Shown here piece after piece: positions 1 to 5,876 of a stretch of DNA of 14,099 nt. The notes under the pieces were generated by a model, which ran no database searches, was not told where the DNA came from, and was given only the letters and a program-made list of their open reading frames with translations. The DNA lies in the NCBI GenBank assembly GCA_031282095.1, contig JAITEJ010000004.1, forward strand, positions 1 to 14,099. The letters run 5' to 3'. Position 1 is the stretch's first letter. Each line of letters starts with the position of its first letter. This DNA is from Clostridiales bacterium. Its GTDB lineage: Bacteria > Bacillota_A > Clostridia > Christensenellales > CAG-917. The position numbers and the translations under genes were made by a program.

Positions 1-75
1 CCTGTCTACTCCGACAAGCCTCTTGAATTCACTATCCTTTATCTCCGCTAACCGTTCTTCTTTTCTCTTTTCCAT
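1..75 (-). CDS. IS5-family-like transposase, N-terminal fragment (runs off window)
   Basis: An ATG at 73-75 on the minus strand opens a frame that reads 25 codons to the window edge without a stop: MEKRKEERLAEI, then KDSEFKRLVGVDR. A charged N-terminus followed by a 'E-F-K-R-L-x-G-V' segment resembles the start of IS5-group transposases (the helix-turn-helix region before the DDE domain). The catalytic part lies outside the window, so the family call rests on a short motif. A TATAAT with an extended TG (82-90, minus) sits only 7 bp before the ATG, which would give an almost leaderless transcript. No terminal inverted repeat could be recognised between this start and parB (76-355). Any other protein with a basic coiled N-terminus remains possible. 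Confidence 0.4.
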   Translation of the reverse strand, partial: MEKRKEERLAEIKDSEFKRLVGVDR

Positions 76-355
76 ATGTCTATTATATCACATTCTTTAG
101 TTTCCGTATAGGTCTAACGTATTCTTTTCATGCTCGCCGTAAAAACCGCACACGGCTGTGCCGACAGGTTGCGTTTTGGGTTGGCTCCATTTTGGTATCA
201 AGCCTATTTTATTCAACGGTCATATAGTACCTAAGCGGCCAACCGTACGGACGCGTGTGCGCCTCGAGTCGGACTACTTTCAGCCATCCGCTGTTGATAA
301 GCGGTGTGGTATATGCGCAGAGATAACCCTCCGTTACGTTGAGCCGGCGGACATA

Positions 356-1198
356 TTAACGCTTCAGTATTTCTATCAGTTCAAATATGCGCTGTAAGTC
401 GTCACGCGAAAAATAATCGATGTAGATGCGCCCCTTGCTGTCGTTTCCCATAAGGCGTACCTTGGTTGCGAACACGCGCCTCATGTCTGATACGAGGTCT
501 TTAAGCTCACGGCTTTGTATATTTTTCGCGCGCTCGGCTACGACGGCTTTTTTGCGCGCGAAAAACAGCTTCACGCTTGTTTCGAGGTCGTGGACGGAAA
601 GCTTATTTTCCGCGGCGTGACGGGCGAACTGAACCAAAATTTCCTTATCGTCAATGACCACCAAACAGCGCGCGTGGCTGGATGACAGTCTGCCGTCGCG
701 AACCATCTGTATTACCTCCGGCGGCAGCAGCAGCAAGCGTAAAAGATTGGTTACGACGGGCCGGCTCTTGCCGAGCGCGGACGCAACCTCCTCTTGCGTA
801 AGCTTATAATTTACAATGAGATCGCTTATGGCTTCAGCGATCTCAATAGGATTCAGATCCTCGCGCTGCAAGTTTTCTATAAGCGCGATCTGCTGATTTT
901 CTATCGGCGCGTCGGAACGTATAATCGCCGGAATTTCCGTCAGTCCGGCGAGCAGAGTCGCGCGGTAGCGGCGCTCGCCCGCTATGATGATGTACTTTTC
1001 GCCGTTTTGGCAGACGAGAATAGGCTGAATGACGCCCACCTTTGCTATTGATGCCGCAAGCTCCCGAAGGCTTTCCTCATTAAAAGACTTTCTGGGCTGA
1101 TCGGGATTGGGTTCCACTCTGTCTATAGGAAGTATGACGGCGGCTTCGCCGTGCTGCATTTTGATAAAATCTTGCAATCCCTTTGCCGGGTCTTTCAT
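356..1198 (-). CDS. parB: Chromosome-partitioning protein ParB/Spo0J (CTPase, parS-binding)
   Basis: ParB loads at parS sites near the origin, binds and hydrolyses CTP as a sliding clamp, and organises the origin for segregation and SMC loading. The 280-residue protein has the N-terminal ParB/Srx fold with the CTP-binding GERRYRA patch at 74-80 and the ENLQREDLNPIE box at 108-119. A helix-turn-helix follows at about 134-155 (TQEEVASALGKSRPVVTNLL), then the GRLSSSHAR segment at 169-177 and a C-terminal dimerisation region. The start is the ATG at 1196-1198, because a strong GGAGGAGA Shine-Dalgarno lies 4 bp upstream and the family N-terminus (MKDPAKGL) begins there; the frame stays open further upstream but without homology. 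ParA is not in the window. rsmG, a usual neighbour of the parAB/noc locus, lies 1.7 kb away on the same strand. The promoter carries parS-half-like repeats, suggesting autoregulation. Confidence 0.95.
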   Translation of the reverse strand: MKDPAKGLQDFIKMQHGEAAVILPIDRVEPNPDQPRKSFNEESLRELAASIAKVGVIQPILVCQNGEKYIIIAGERRYRATLLAGLTEIPAIIRSDAPIENQQIALIENLQREDLNPIEIAEAISDLIVNYKLTQEEVASALGKSRPVVTNLLRLLLLPPEVIQMVRDGRLSSSHARCLVVIDDKEILVQFARHAAENKLSVHDLETSVKLFFARKKAVVAERAKNIQSRELKDLVSDMRRVFATKVRLMGNDSKGRIYIDYFSRDDLQRIFELIEILKR

Positions 1199-1230
1199 AC
1201 AGTCTCCTCCGTCGCGCTTTAACTGCCGAT

Positions 1231-1254
1231 TAAGTTTACACCGGCGTAAACTTA
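1231..1254. promoter_or_regulatory. 24-bp near-perfect palindrome in the parB leader
   Basis: Nine-base arms TAAGTTTAC (1231-1239) and GTAAACTTA (1246-1254) flank ACCGGC, whose inner CCGG is also self-complementary. It lies between the parB -10 (1266-1271) and the ribosome binding site, so it starts about 5 bp into the predicted transcript. It could be an operator for a dimeric repressor or an mRNA hairpin. It is not a parS sequence (TGTTTCACGTGAAACA). Confidence 0.6.
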
Positions 1255-1265
1255 TAATTTGATTC

Positions 1266-1294
1266 ATTATATCACCATGAAACATTTTTGTGAA
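1266..1294 (-). promoter_or_regulatory. parB promoter (TTCACA-N17-TGATATAAT)
   Basis: On the minus strand, -35 TTCACA (1289-1294) is followed after 17 bp by a perfect -10 TATAAT (1266-1271) with an extended TG. The start point would be near 1259, giving a roughly 60-nt leader that contains the palindrome at 1231-1254. The -35 overlaps the second TGAAACA repeat. Confidence 0.7.
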
Positions 1295-1302
1295 ACATTT
1301 TT
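1277..1302. repeat. 13-bp direct repeat resembling parS half-sites
   Basis: ATGAAACATTTTT (1277-1289) is followed immediately by GTGAAACATTTTT (1290-1302). GTGAAACA is exactly one arm of the conserved parS palindrome and ATGAAACA differs by one base. The two copies are direct, not inverted, so this is not a canonical parS. It overlaps the parB -35 and spacer. Confidence 0.55.
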
Positions 1303-1321
1303 TTGATATGCCTCTAAAAAG

Positions 1322-1350
1322 TTGACAAGCGGGCGTTCTCGTAGTAAATT
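1322..1350 (+). promoter_or_regulatory. Promoter of the H1-like gene (TTGACA-N17-TAAATT)
   Basis: A perfect -35 TTGACA (1322-1327), a 17-bp spacer and -10 TAAATT (1345-1350, 4 of 6 consensus bases) point towards the gene at 1507, giving a leader of about 150 nt. It diverges from the parB promoter. Confidence 0.5.
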
Positions 1351-1506
1351 TGAGACGTAACAACAAACACGCGCATAAAAATGTAAGGTTTTGGACTGAC
1401 TGCGTACACACGGTACAAAGAATCGACAAAACCGCGGACGGCGTACAGCGCATGCAAAATCTTTTCGCAACTAATGTACGTCATATTTTTAATAAGGAGA
1501 TGAAAA

Positions 1507-2184
1507 ATGGAAACTGAAAATGAATTGCAACTCAGACTCGATGTGGTCAAGTGGATCGAGAGCGAAGCTATAAACGGCGACACGTGCGGTACATATGAAT
1601 ACTGCGCCGCCTGCGACAAGGAACTTGAAAATCCGTGCGCTAAGGCATATCGAGCCTTTTATGATGAGAGTACGGCGGATTTAAAGGAAAAAGCCCCGGT
1701 TTTGACCGCTGAGGACAAACCGACCGGCACGAAGCCCGCCCAAAAGCCCACGGCAAAGAAAGCGGCAAAGCCTGTGACCGATGATGAAACCGCGTCCGAC
1801 ACCGTTGCTCCCGCCAAAAAGCCTGCGGCAAAGAAAACGGTAAAGCCCGCGGCTGACGAGACCGCGTCCGACGCCGTTGCGCCCGCCAAAAAGCCCGCGG
1901 CAAAGAAAACGGTAAAGCCCGCGACCGATGAGACCGCGTCCGATGCCGTTGCTCCCGCCAAAAAGCCCGCGGCGAAAAAGGCGGCAAAGCCTGTGACCGA
2001 TGATGAAACCGCGTCCGACACCGTTGCTCCCACCAAAAAGCCCGCGGCAAAGAAAACCGCTAAAGTTGCCGCCTCGGACAGTCCCGATCTAATCACCATA
2101 GTTGCCACCGAATCGGTGGAAAAAATACTTGCCGAACAGGGAATTAAAATCAAAAAACGCACTCCCGCAAAGAAACCGGAGTAA
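1507..2184 (+). CDS. Histone-H1-like Lys/Ala/Pro-rich repeat protein with four-cysteine N-terminus
   Basis: 225 residues in three parts. Residues 1-60 are ordinary-looking and contain C27-x5-C33-x2-C36-x7-C44, which could bind zinc. Residues 80-188 are four 24-25-residue tandem units plus a partial fifth of the type KPAAKKTVKPAADETASDAVAPAK, alternating basic PAAKK and acidic DETASD patches. Residues 190-225 (DLITIVATESVEKILAEQG, then a basic end) look like a short amphipathic helix plus a basic tail. PAKK-type tails are known from bacterial H1-like proteins that bind DNA, so nucleoid association is an inference; the family is not recognised. AAGGAGA lies 6 bp before the ATG. The gene diverges from parB and ends in a terminator shared with rsmG. 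Units 1 and 4 are almost identical, as are 2 and 3, indicating recent unit duplication. Confidence 0.85.
   Translation: METENELQLRLDVVKWIESEAINGDTCGTYEYCAACDKELENPCAKAYRAFYDESTADLKEKAPVLTAEDKPTGTKPAQKPTAKKAAKPVTDDETASDTVAPAKKPAAKKTVKPAADETASDAVAPAKKPAAKKTVKPATDETASDAVAPAKKPAAKKAAKPVTDDETASDTVAPTKKPAAKKTAKVAASDSPDLITIVATESVEKILAEQGIKIKKRTPAKKPE
1744..2070 (+). repeat. In-frame 72-75-bp tandem coding repeat
   Basis: Four units encode residues 80-104, 105-128, 129-152 and 153-177, then a partial unit to about 188. Units of 25 codons (carrying an extra Asp, TDDETASD) lie outside and units of 24 codons lie inside. The period is always a multiple of 3, so copy number can change without breaking the frame. 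Confidence 0.9.
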
Positions 2185-2221
2185 AGAAATCGCTTGTTGA
2201 ACATACGAATCGTTTAAAAAT

Positions 2222-2267
2222 GCGGGCGGCGCTGAGGAAATTCAATTCTTACGCCGTCCGCGTTTTT
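2222..2267. terminator. Bidirectional intrinsic terminator between the H1-like gene and the rsmG array
   Basis: A ten-base stem GCGGGCGGCG (2222-2231) pairs with CGCCGTCCGC (2252-2261, one G-T pair) across a 20-nt loop and is followed by TTTTT (2263-2267). On the other strand the same stem is followed by ATTTTT, so it can stop both the plus-strand gene and minus-strand transcription. Confidence 0.8.
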
Positions 2268-2340
2268 GACTTTACTTCCTGACGGGGCTAGCAAAATACA
2301 TTTATGCCGCTTGATGTCTTATTGCGTTTAAAAAAGGTTT

Positions 2341-3024
2341 TTCAGCCCCAAAGCGGAGTTTACGAAAGTTTATCAATTACAAAGCGAACAGAACTTTGAT
2401 TTTAGCTTCCGTATGAGGATATTTGGGGAATACGGGAGCGGTTTTCACAAACACGAACAGGGCGCGTTTATCGCCGGAGAGTAAGTGTATAATTTCCAAT
2501 TGCATTCCCAAAGGTCTTTTAATCCCAAAGCGGAGTTTTCGGAAATTTATTAATCCTAAAGCGAACAGAACTTTGATTTTGGCTTCCGTATGAGGATATT
2601 TTGGGAATACGGGAGCGGTTTCCACAAACACGAACAGGGCGCGTTTATCGCCGGAGAGTAAGTGTATAATTTCCAATTGCATTCCCAAAGGTCTTTTAAT
2701 CCCAAAGCGGAGTTTTCGGAAGTTTATTAACCCTAAGCGGAAAATTTTGATTTTTAGCTTTCCTATGAGGATAATTTTGGTAATACGGGAGCGGTTTTCA
2801 CAAGCACGAACAGGGCGCGTTTATCGCCGGAGAGTAAGTGTATAATTTCCAATTGCGTTCCCAAAGGTCCTTTAATCCTAAGGCGAAGTTTCCGAAAGTT
2901 ATTCATCCCGGAGCGGAAATTTTCTGATTTTAGCTTCCGTACGAGGATATTTTGACGATATGGGAGCAGTCTTCTCAAACACGAATAGGGCGCGTTTATC
3001 ACCGGAGGGAAGCGTATAATTTTT
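2341..3024 (-). repeat. About 176-bp tandem array made of copies of the rsmG 3' end
   Basis: The landmark GGCGCGTTTA begins at 2461, 2638, 2814 and 2989, giving periods of 177, 176 and 175. The rightmost copy is the last ~40 codons of rsmG itself. Each downstream copy still spells the same peptide on the minus strand (SGDKRALFVFVKTAP, then KYPHTEAKIK) followed by ~55 bp of former downstream sequence. Two copies spaced by 177 bp are in frame and form an open frame at 2377-2688, but it has no ribosome binding site and is read here as duplicated DNA, not a gene. Homology starts inside rsmG at about 3014-3020 (GTATAAT on the plus strand). Confidence 0.9.
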
Positions 3025-3597
3025 TACCGTTTTAAGGGATAGATTGAGGGCGGCGGCGGCGCGGGTGGCGGAGAGCAACTCTGTTTCTTCCGTTTTATAA
3101 GCGATGAAAATACCGCCCGGACGCACGAAAGGCGAGGCGTATTCAATAAGCACAGGCAGTGCGGCGACGGCGCGCGCGGTGCATGCGTCGAAACTTTCGC
3201 GAAGAGGCGTTCTTGCGGCGTCCTCGGCGCGGGCGTGCAGAGGGGTTACGTTTTTCAGACGGAGTACGGACACGGCTTGACGGAGAAAAGCTATGCGTTT
3301 GTTGAGAGAATCTAAAAGGGTGACGCTTAGATCCGGACGTACAAGTTTTAAAGGCAGGGCCGGGAAGCCCGCGCCGCTTCCCACGTCAATGAAAGACGCA
3401 TCCGCTTTGAGAAATTCCGCACCGGCAAGACTGTCCAGAAAATGCTTTTCGATGAAATCTATTTTATCGGTAATCGACGTTAAGTTGACGTATTTATTAT
3501 AATCAATGACCGATTCGTAATATTTCAAAAAATCTGAAAGCTGTGTTTCGCTTAAAATAATTCCGCGTTTCACCGCCTCGTCACGCAGATATTGCAA
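2899..3597 (-). CDS. rsmG: 16S rRNA (guanine-527-N7)-methyltransferase RsmG/GidB
   Basis: A cytoplasmic SAM-dependent enzyme that methylates N7 of G527 in 16S rRNA; its loss typically gives low-level streptomycin resistance. The 232 residues show the family pattern: NLTSITD at 38-44, HFLDSL at 52-57, the SAM-binding IDVGSGAGFPALPLKL at 70-85, LLDSLNKRIAFL at 94-105, and the C-terminal KYPR segment at 216-219. The start is a TTG at 3595-3597, with a GGGGGA Shine-Dalgarno about 9 bp upstream; no ATG or GTG gives a better fit to the family N-terminus. The last ~40 codons are repeated three times downstream, so the present stop and last residues (KFPLRDE) may have been reshaped by the duplication. 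It has its own promoter divergent from mtnN. Confidence 0.95.
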   Translation of the reverse strand: MQYLRDEAVKRGIILSETQLSDFLKYYESVIDYNKYVNLTSITDKIDFIEKHFLDSLAGAEFLKADASFIDVGSGAGFPALPLKLVRPDLSVTLLDSLNKRIAFLRQAVSVLRLKNVTPLHARAEDAARTPLRESFDACTARAVAALPVLIEYASPFVRPGGIFIAYKTEETELLSATRAAAALNLSLKTVKNYTLPSGDKRALFVFEKTAPISSKYPRTEAKIRKFPLRDE

Positions 3598-3678
3598 GAC
3601 AATTTCCCCCGTTTTTTAATTCGTAATTTATTTCCAAGCCGCGTTTTCATTTTTCGCGGCGGGCTTAGAGCCGAATCT

Positions 3679-3706
3679 ATTATAACACGTTTTTTTTATG
3701 CGGCAA
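3679..3706 (-). promoter_or_regulatory. rsmG promoter
   Basis: Minus-strand extended -10 TGTTATAAT, with TATAAT at 3679-3684, and TTGCCG (3701-3706) 16 bp upstream as a 4/6 -35. It gives a leader of roughly 75 nt before the TTG start. Confidence 0.55.
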
Positions 3707-3796
3707 CAAAAAGAGTAAAAAAGAACGACCGATAATTATATTTTTAGTTTTTTTCCGTAAATATAAAAAGAATCGCGGCTAATCTTCTAAATATTG

Positions 3797-3826
3797 TTGC
3801 GTAAATGCGGCATTGTATGTTACAAT
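3797..3826 (+). promoter_or_regulatory. mtnN promoter, placed for a leaderless transcript
   Basis: TTGCGT (3797-3802), an 18-bp spacer and TACAAT (3821-3826), preceded by TGT so the -10 is extended. The ATG of mtnN begins 7 bp after the -10, where transcription would start, and no Shine-Dalgarno lies between. Confidence 0.5.
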
Positions 3827-3832
3827 TTAAAT

Positions 3833-4522
3833 ATGAAAACGATAGGGATTATAACCGCGCTCACCAAAGAAATGCTTCCGATCTACAATCAGTTAGGCTC
3901 ATTGGTGGGCAGTGACGAATTTTTTAACGGGGTAATATATCATTACGTGGACGGCGACAGGGTTTTTTATGTCGCTACTTCCGGGATAGGGGAGATATAC
4001 GCGGCGGCTGCCGTCGAGTTGTTGATCGTGAAATACCGTGCCGAGGTGATTTTGAATTTCGGCTTAGCCGGTTCACTGAATTCGGAGCTTGCGATAGGCG
4101 ATCTCGTGTTGGTTAAAAACGTCGTCCATCATCAATACGATATAAGCGAGATAGGCGCCGCGGAGCGCGGGCAGTATCAAGGACGTCCGTCGGCGTTTTG
4201 GCAACTTTCGCGGGAGCTTATGGACGGCGTGCAAGCCGTCTTGTCTGAGCCGTTGCGGGAAGTGACCGCGGCGTCCGGCGATAAATTTATATCCGACAGA
4301 AAAAGCAAAGCCGATTTAATCAGGCATTTCAACGCCGATATCTGCGACATGGAAAGCGCTGCCATAGCGATCATCACGGAAGCAAACGGCATCCCCGCGC
4401 TCATAGTCAAGGCGGTATCCGACAATGCGGACGATAATGCGGTTCGGGAGTACGAGAGATCTGTGGATGAGGGCATTTATCATTATAGACGTATAGTGCG
4501 CAACATCGTGGAAGTTCTTTGA
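3833..4522 (+). CDS. mtnN: 5'-methylthioadenosine/S-adenosylhomocysteine nucleosidase
   Basis: It cleaves adenine from SAH (giving S-ribosylhomocysteine) and from methylthioadenosine, the step before LuxS in the activated methyl cycle. The 229-residue length matches the Pfs/MTAN family. Visible landmarks are E13 (equivalent to the catalytic E12 of the E. coli enzyme), SGIGEIYAA at 50-58, NFGLAGSL at 75-82, ASGDKFI at 147-153, DMESAA with E174 at 172-177, and SDNAD with catalytic D197 at 196-200. The frame is open further upstream to 3794, but homology begins at MKTIGIITA, so the ATG at 3833 is chosen despite having no Shine-Dalgarno. It is followed by luxS after 157 bp, with no terminator between. 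A partial copy of its 3' end lies in that gap. Confidence 0.95.
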   Translation: MKTIGIITALTKEMLPIYNQLGSLVGSDEFFNGVIYHYVDGDRVFYVATSGIGEIYAAAAVELLIVKYRAEVILNFGLAGSLNSELAIGDLVLVKNVVHHQYDISEIGAAERGQYQGRPSAFWQLSRELMDGVQAVLSEPLREVTAASGDKFISDRKSKADLIRHFNADICDMESAAIAIITEANGIPALIVKAVSDNADDNAVREYERSVDEGIYHYRRIVRNIVEVL

Positions 4523-4557
4523 GGATAAGTTATAAATCGGCTCGTTAAAAACATTGT

Positions 4558-4638
4558 ATCGCGCTCATCGTCAAGGCGGTGTCCGACAATGCGGTTCGGG
4601 AGTACGAAAAATTTGCGAAAGCGGACATTCACGTATAA
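4558..4638 (+). pseudogene. Partial duplicate of the mtnN 3' end
   Basis: From 4558 the sequence reads IALIVKAVSDN, then AVREYEKFAKADIHV and a stop, matching mtnN residues IPALIVKAVSDN ... NAVREYER. Over the first 33 bases (4561-4593 against 4399-4431) only two differ. The copy lacks the 12 bp between two AATGCGG direct repeats present in mtnN. It has no start codon and no SAM-cycle active-site upstream part, so it is a fragment. It places extra sequence between the two operon genes. Confidence 0.8.
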
Positions 4639-4648
4639 GTGTGTGACA

Positions 4649-4677
4649 TTGCGGAGGGTTTTTTAAGCGGATATAAG
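4649..4677 (+). promoter_or_regulatory. Possible luxS-proximal promoter
   Basis: TTGCGG (4649-4654), a 17-bp spacer and TATAAG (4672-4677, 5/6) end 2 bp before the luxS ATG, so the transcript would be leaderless. The -35 is weak (TTG only) and the same bases include a GGAGGG (4653-4658) that is about 21 bp from the ATG, too far for a normal ribosome binding site. luxS may instead simply be cotranscribed with mtnN. Confidence 0.3.
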
Positions 4678-4679
4678 AT

Positions 4680-5108
4680 ATGGAAAAGATAGGCTCTTTC
4701 AGAAAAAATCACAATACTATGCAGCCCGGGTTTTATTACACTGCGATAATGGACGATCTGTATGAATATGATTTGAGGTTTAAAACGCCGAATAATGGAG
4801 ATTATCTGTCGGTTTCGGCAATGCATACCATCGAACATCTGTTTGCCACCGCCATACGCGACAACGAAATGAAAGACCGCGTGATTTATTTCGGACCGTA
4901 CGGCTGCCGTACCGGCTTCGCGCTTATCATGCGCGGTATACCCATGGAGCAGGCGCTGCTCATGACCGTAGAAGCTTTGAAAAAATGTATTTCGGCGGAT
5001 TCGGTGCCGGGCAACAAAAAAATCGAATGCGGCAATTATCGTTCGCATAACTTAAAATCGGCAAAAAAGGAAATTCGCTCTTATTTGGATATTATCGCGA
5101 ATCGTTAG
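4680..5108 (+). CDS. luxS: S-ribosylhomocysteine lyase LuxS (AI-2 synthase)
   Basis: It converts S-ribosylhomocysteine to homocysteine and 4,5-dihydroxy-2,3-pentanedione, the precursor of autoinducer-2. All key residues are present: metal ligands H49 and H53 in HTIEH (49-53) and C117 in ECGNY; catalytic C76 in GPYGCRTGF (72-80), with E52 of the HxxEH motif. The N-terminal FRKNHNTMQPGFYY corresponds to the family's F-x-x-x-H...QPG segment. At 142 residues it is slightly shorter than the usual 150-160. The start is fixed by an in-frame TAA two codons upstream. There is no Shine-Dalgarno at normal distance. It lies directly after mtnN, so the two successive steps of SAH recycling are paired, and it ends before a strong terminator. 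Confidence 0.95.
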   Translation: MEKIGSFRKNHNTMQPGFYYTAIMDDLYEYDLRFKTPNNGDYLSVSAMHTIEHLFATAIRDNEMKDRVIYFGPYGCRTGFALIMRGIPMEQALLMTVEALKKCISADSVPGNKKIECGNYRSHNLKSAKKEIRSYLDIIANR

Positions 5109-5202
5109 ATTTTCTGCGTTTGCGTTCCGCGTTTCCGCAATATATAATCTTGCGGCTGCATATAAGCTCATTTCCACTCCTTTTTTTGCCTCTTATGAGG
5201 CG

Positions 5203-5240
5203 CAAACCGGGCGACGACTATCGTTGCCCGGTTTGTTTTA
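5203..5240 (+). terminator. luxS intrinsic terminator
   Basis: A 15-bp stem: CAAACCGGGCGACGA (5203-5217), loop CTA, then TCGTTGCCCGGTTTG (5221-5235), with one G-T pair, followed by TTTTA. It lies about 95 bp after the luxS stop. Confidence 0.9.
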
Positions 5241-5252
5241 TCGGAGCCGATA

Positions 5253-5268
5253 AAACCGCATGCGGTTT
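5253..5268 (-). terminator. 16-bp perfect palindrome, possible weak terminator for the SLOG gene
   Basis: AAACCGCATGCGGTTT is fully self-complementary. On the minus strand it runs into TTTTATC, so it could act as a weak terminator about 110 bp after the SLOG-protein stop. On the plus strand no T-run follows. Confidence 0.4.
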
Positions 5269-5378
5269 GAACTTAACGGGGTTTACAACAGTCGCGCCTT
5301 TCTCTGTTTATGAAGAAAATCGTACCGCCGGAGTATTTCGTCGCTTTCCTCACTCGGTTTTTTAGCATAAGATTCATA

Positions 5379-5876
5379 CTAATTATTCGACAATAACTCT
5401 TTCACAACGCTGTACGTTTCGGCATATATTCCCGGCGCCTCACTTTCCCTCGGTCCCGCAATATTTAATGATATTTCTCCGTGTATTCCGTTTATCCAGG
5501 AAATAATTTTATCACATTCACCGAGTTTTGCGACTAAAAACGGCTTATTAAGACTTTCGGCGACACTCGCAGTTAAAACCGTACCCGGCGAATCAGATAA
5601 GTCGTGTTCAAAATCCAATATTAATGTCGCATCGGAATCTCGTACATTCCATACGGTGCGTTGGCTTGGTTCACTTGAAGGCGTTTCCTTAAAGTGCGGA
5701 TATTTTGTAAGTAAACCCGGCGCATCGGGATAATCCTCAGCCCAACCGCCCTTCGGACACCATCCTTCAACGGGAACTCGCATTTCTATTGCCGCGTCGA
5801 GCGCACCTCTGTCTACGCCGGTTTGACCGCCGCTTCTTATCGCCTTGATTTTTGTTTCGGAATCGTTCATTTTCAT
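5379..5876 (-). CDS. Circularly permuted YpsA-type SLOG protein ('putative molybdenum carrier' family)
   Basis: The 165-residue protein has the recognised cpYpsA/SLOG pattern: glycine-rich IRSGGQTGVDRGALDAA at 13-29, GWCPKGGWAED at 38-48, RTVWNVRDSDATLIL at 73-87, PGTVLTA at 97-103, KPFLV at 111-115 and NIAGPRES at 138-145. SLOG domains are Rossmann-like and are thought to bind or process nucleotide-derived ligands; the older name 'molybdenum carrier' is not well supported functionally. The exact ligand is unknown. The ATG at 5874-5876 overlaps the TGA of the upstream broken gene by four bases (ATGA), and there is no clear Shine-Dalgarno, so translation was probably coupled. A second ATG two codons in (5868-5870) is an alternative start. 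Reading frame and motifs are intact, so the gene looks functional. Confidence 0.85.
   Translation of the reverse strand: MKMNDSETKIKAIRSGGQTGVDRGALDAAIEMRVPVEGWCPKGGWAEDYPDAPGLLTKYPHFKETPSSEPSQRTVWNVRDSDATLILDFEHDLSDSPGTVLTASVAESLNKPFLVAKLGECDKIISWINGIHGEISLNIAGPRESEAPGIYAETYSVVKELLSNN

Noticed and set aside
158..397. 79-codon plus-strand frame before and over the parB end
   Set aside because: It starts at a GTG without a ribosome binding site, overlaps the parB 3' end in antisense, and its protein has no recognisable pattern.
1277..1302. Canonical parS site
   Set aside because: The half-sites are direct repeats, not the inverted 16-bp palindrome.
76..1506. Replication origin (DnaA-box cluster) near parB
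   Set aside because: No TTATCCACA-type cluster was seen in either parB-flanking gap or elsewhere; the one near-match, at about 4461, is a lone site in coding sequence.
2377..2688. 103-codon minus-strand frame in the rsmG array
   Set aside because: It consists of two in-frame copies of the rsmG tail, starts at TTG without a Shine-Dalgarno, and is explained by the 177-bp duplication.
2341..3024. CRISPR array
   Set aside because: Units are about 176 bp and homologous throughout, with no short constant repeat and variable spacers; the same applies to the other arrays.
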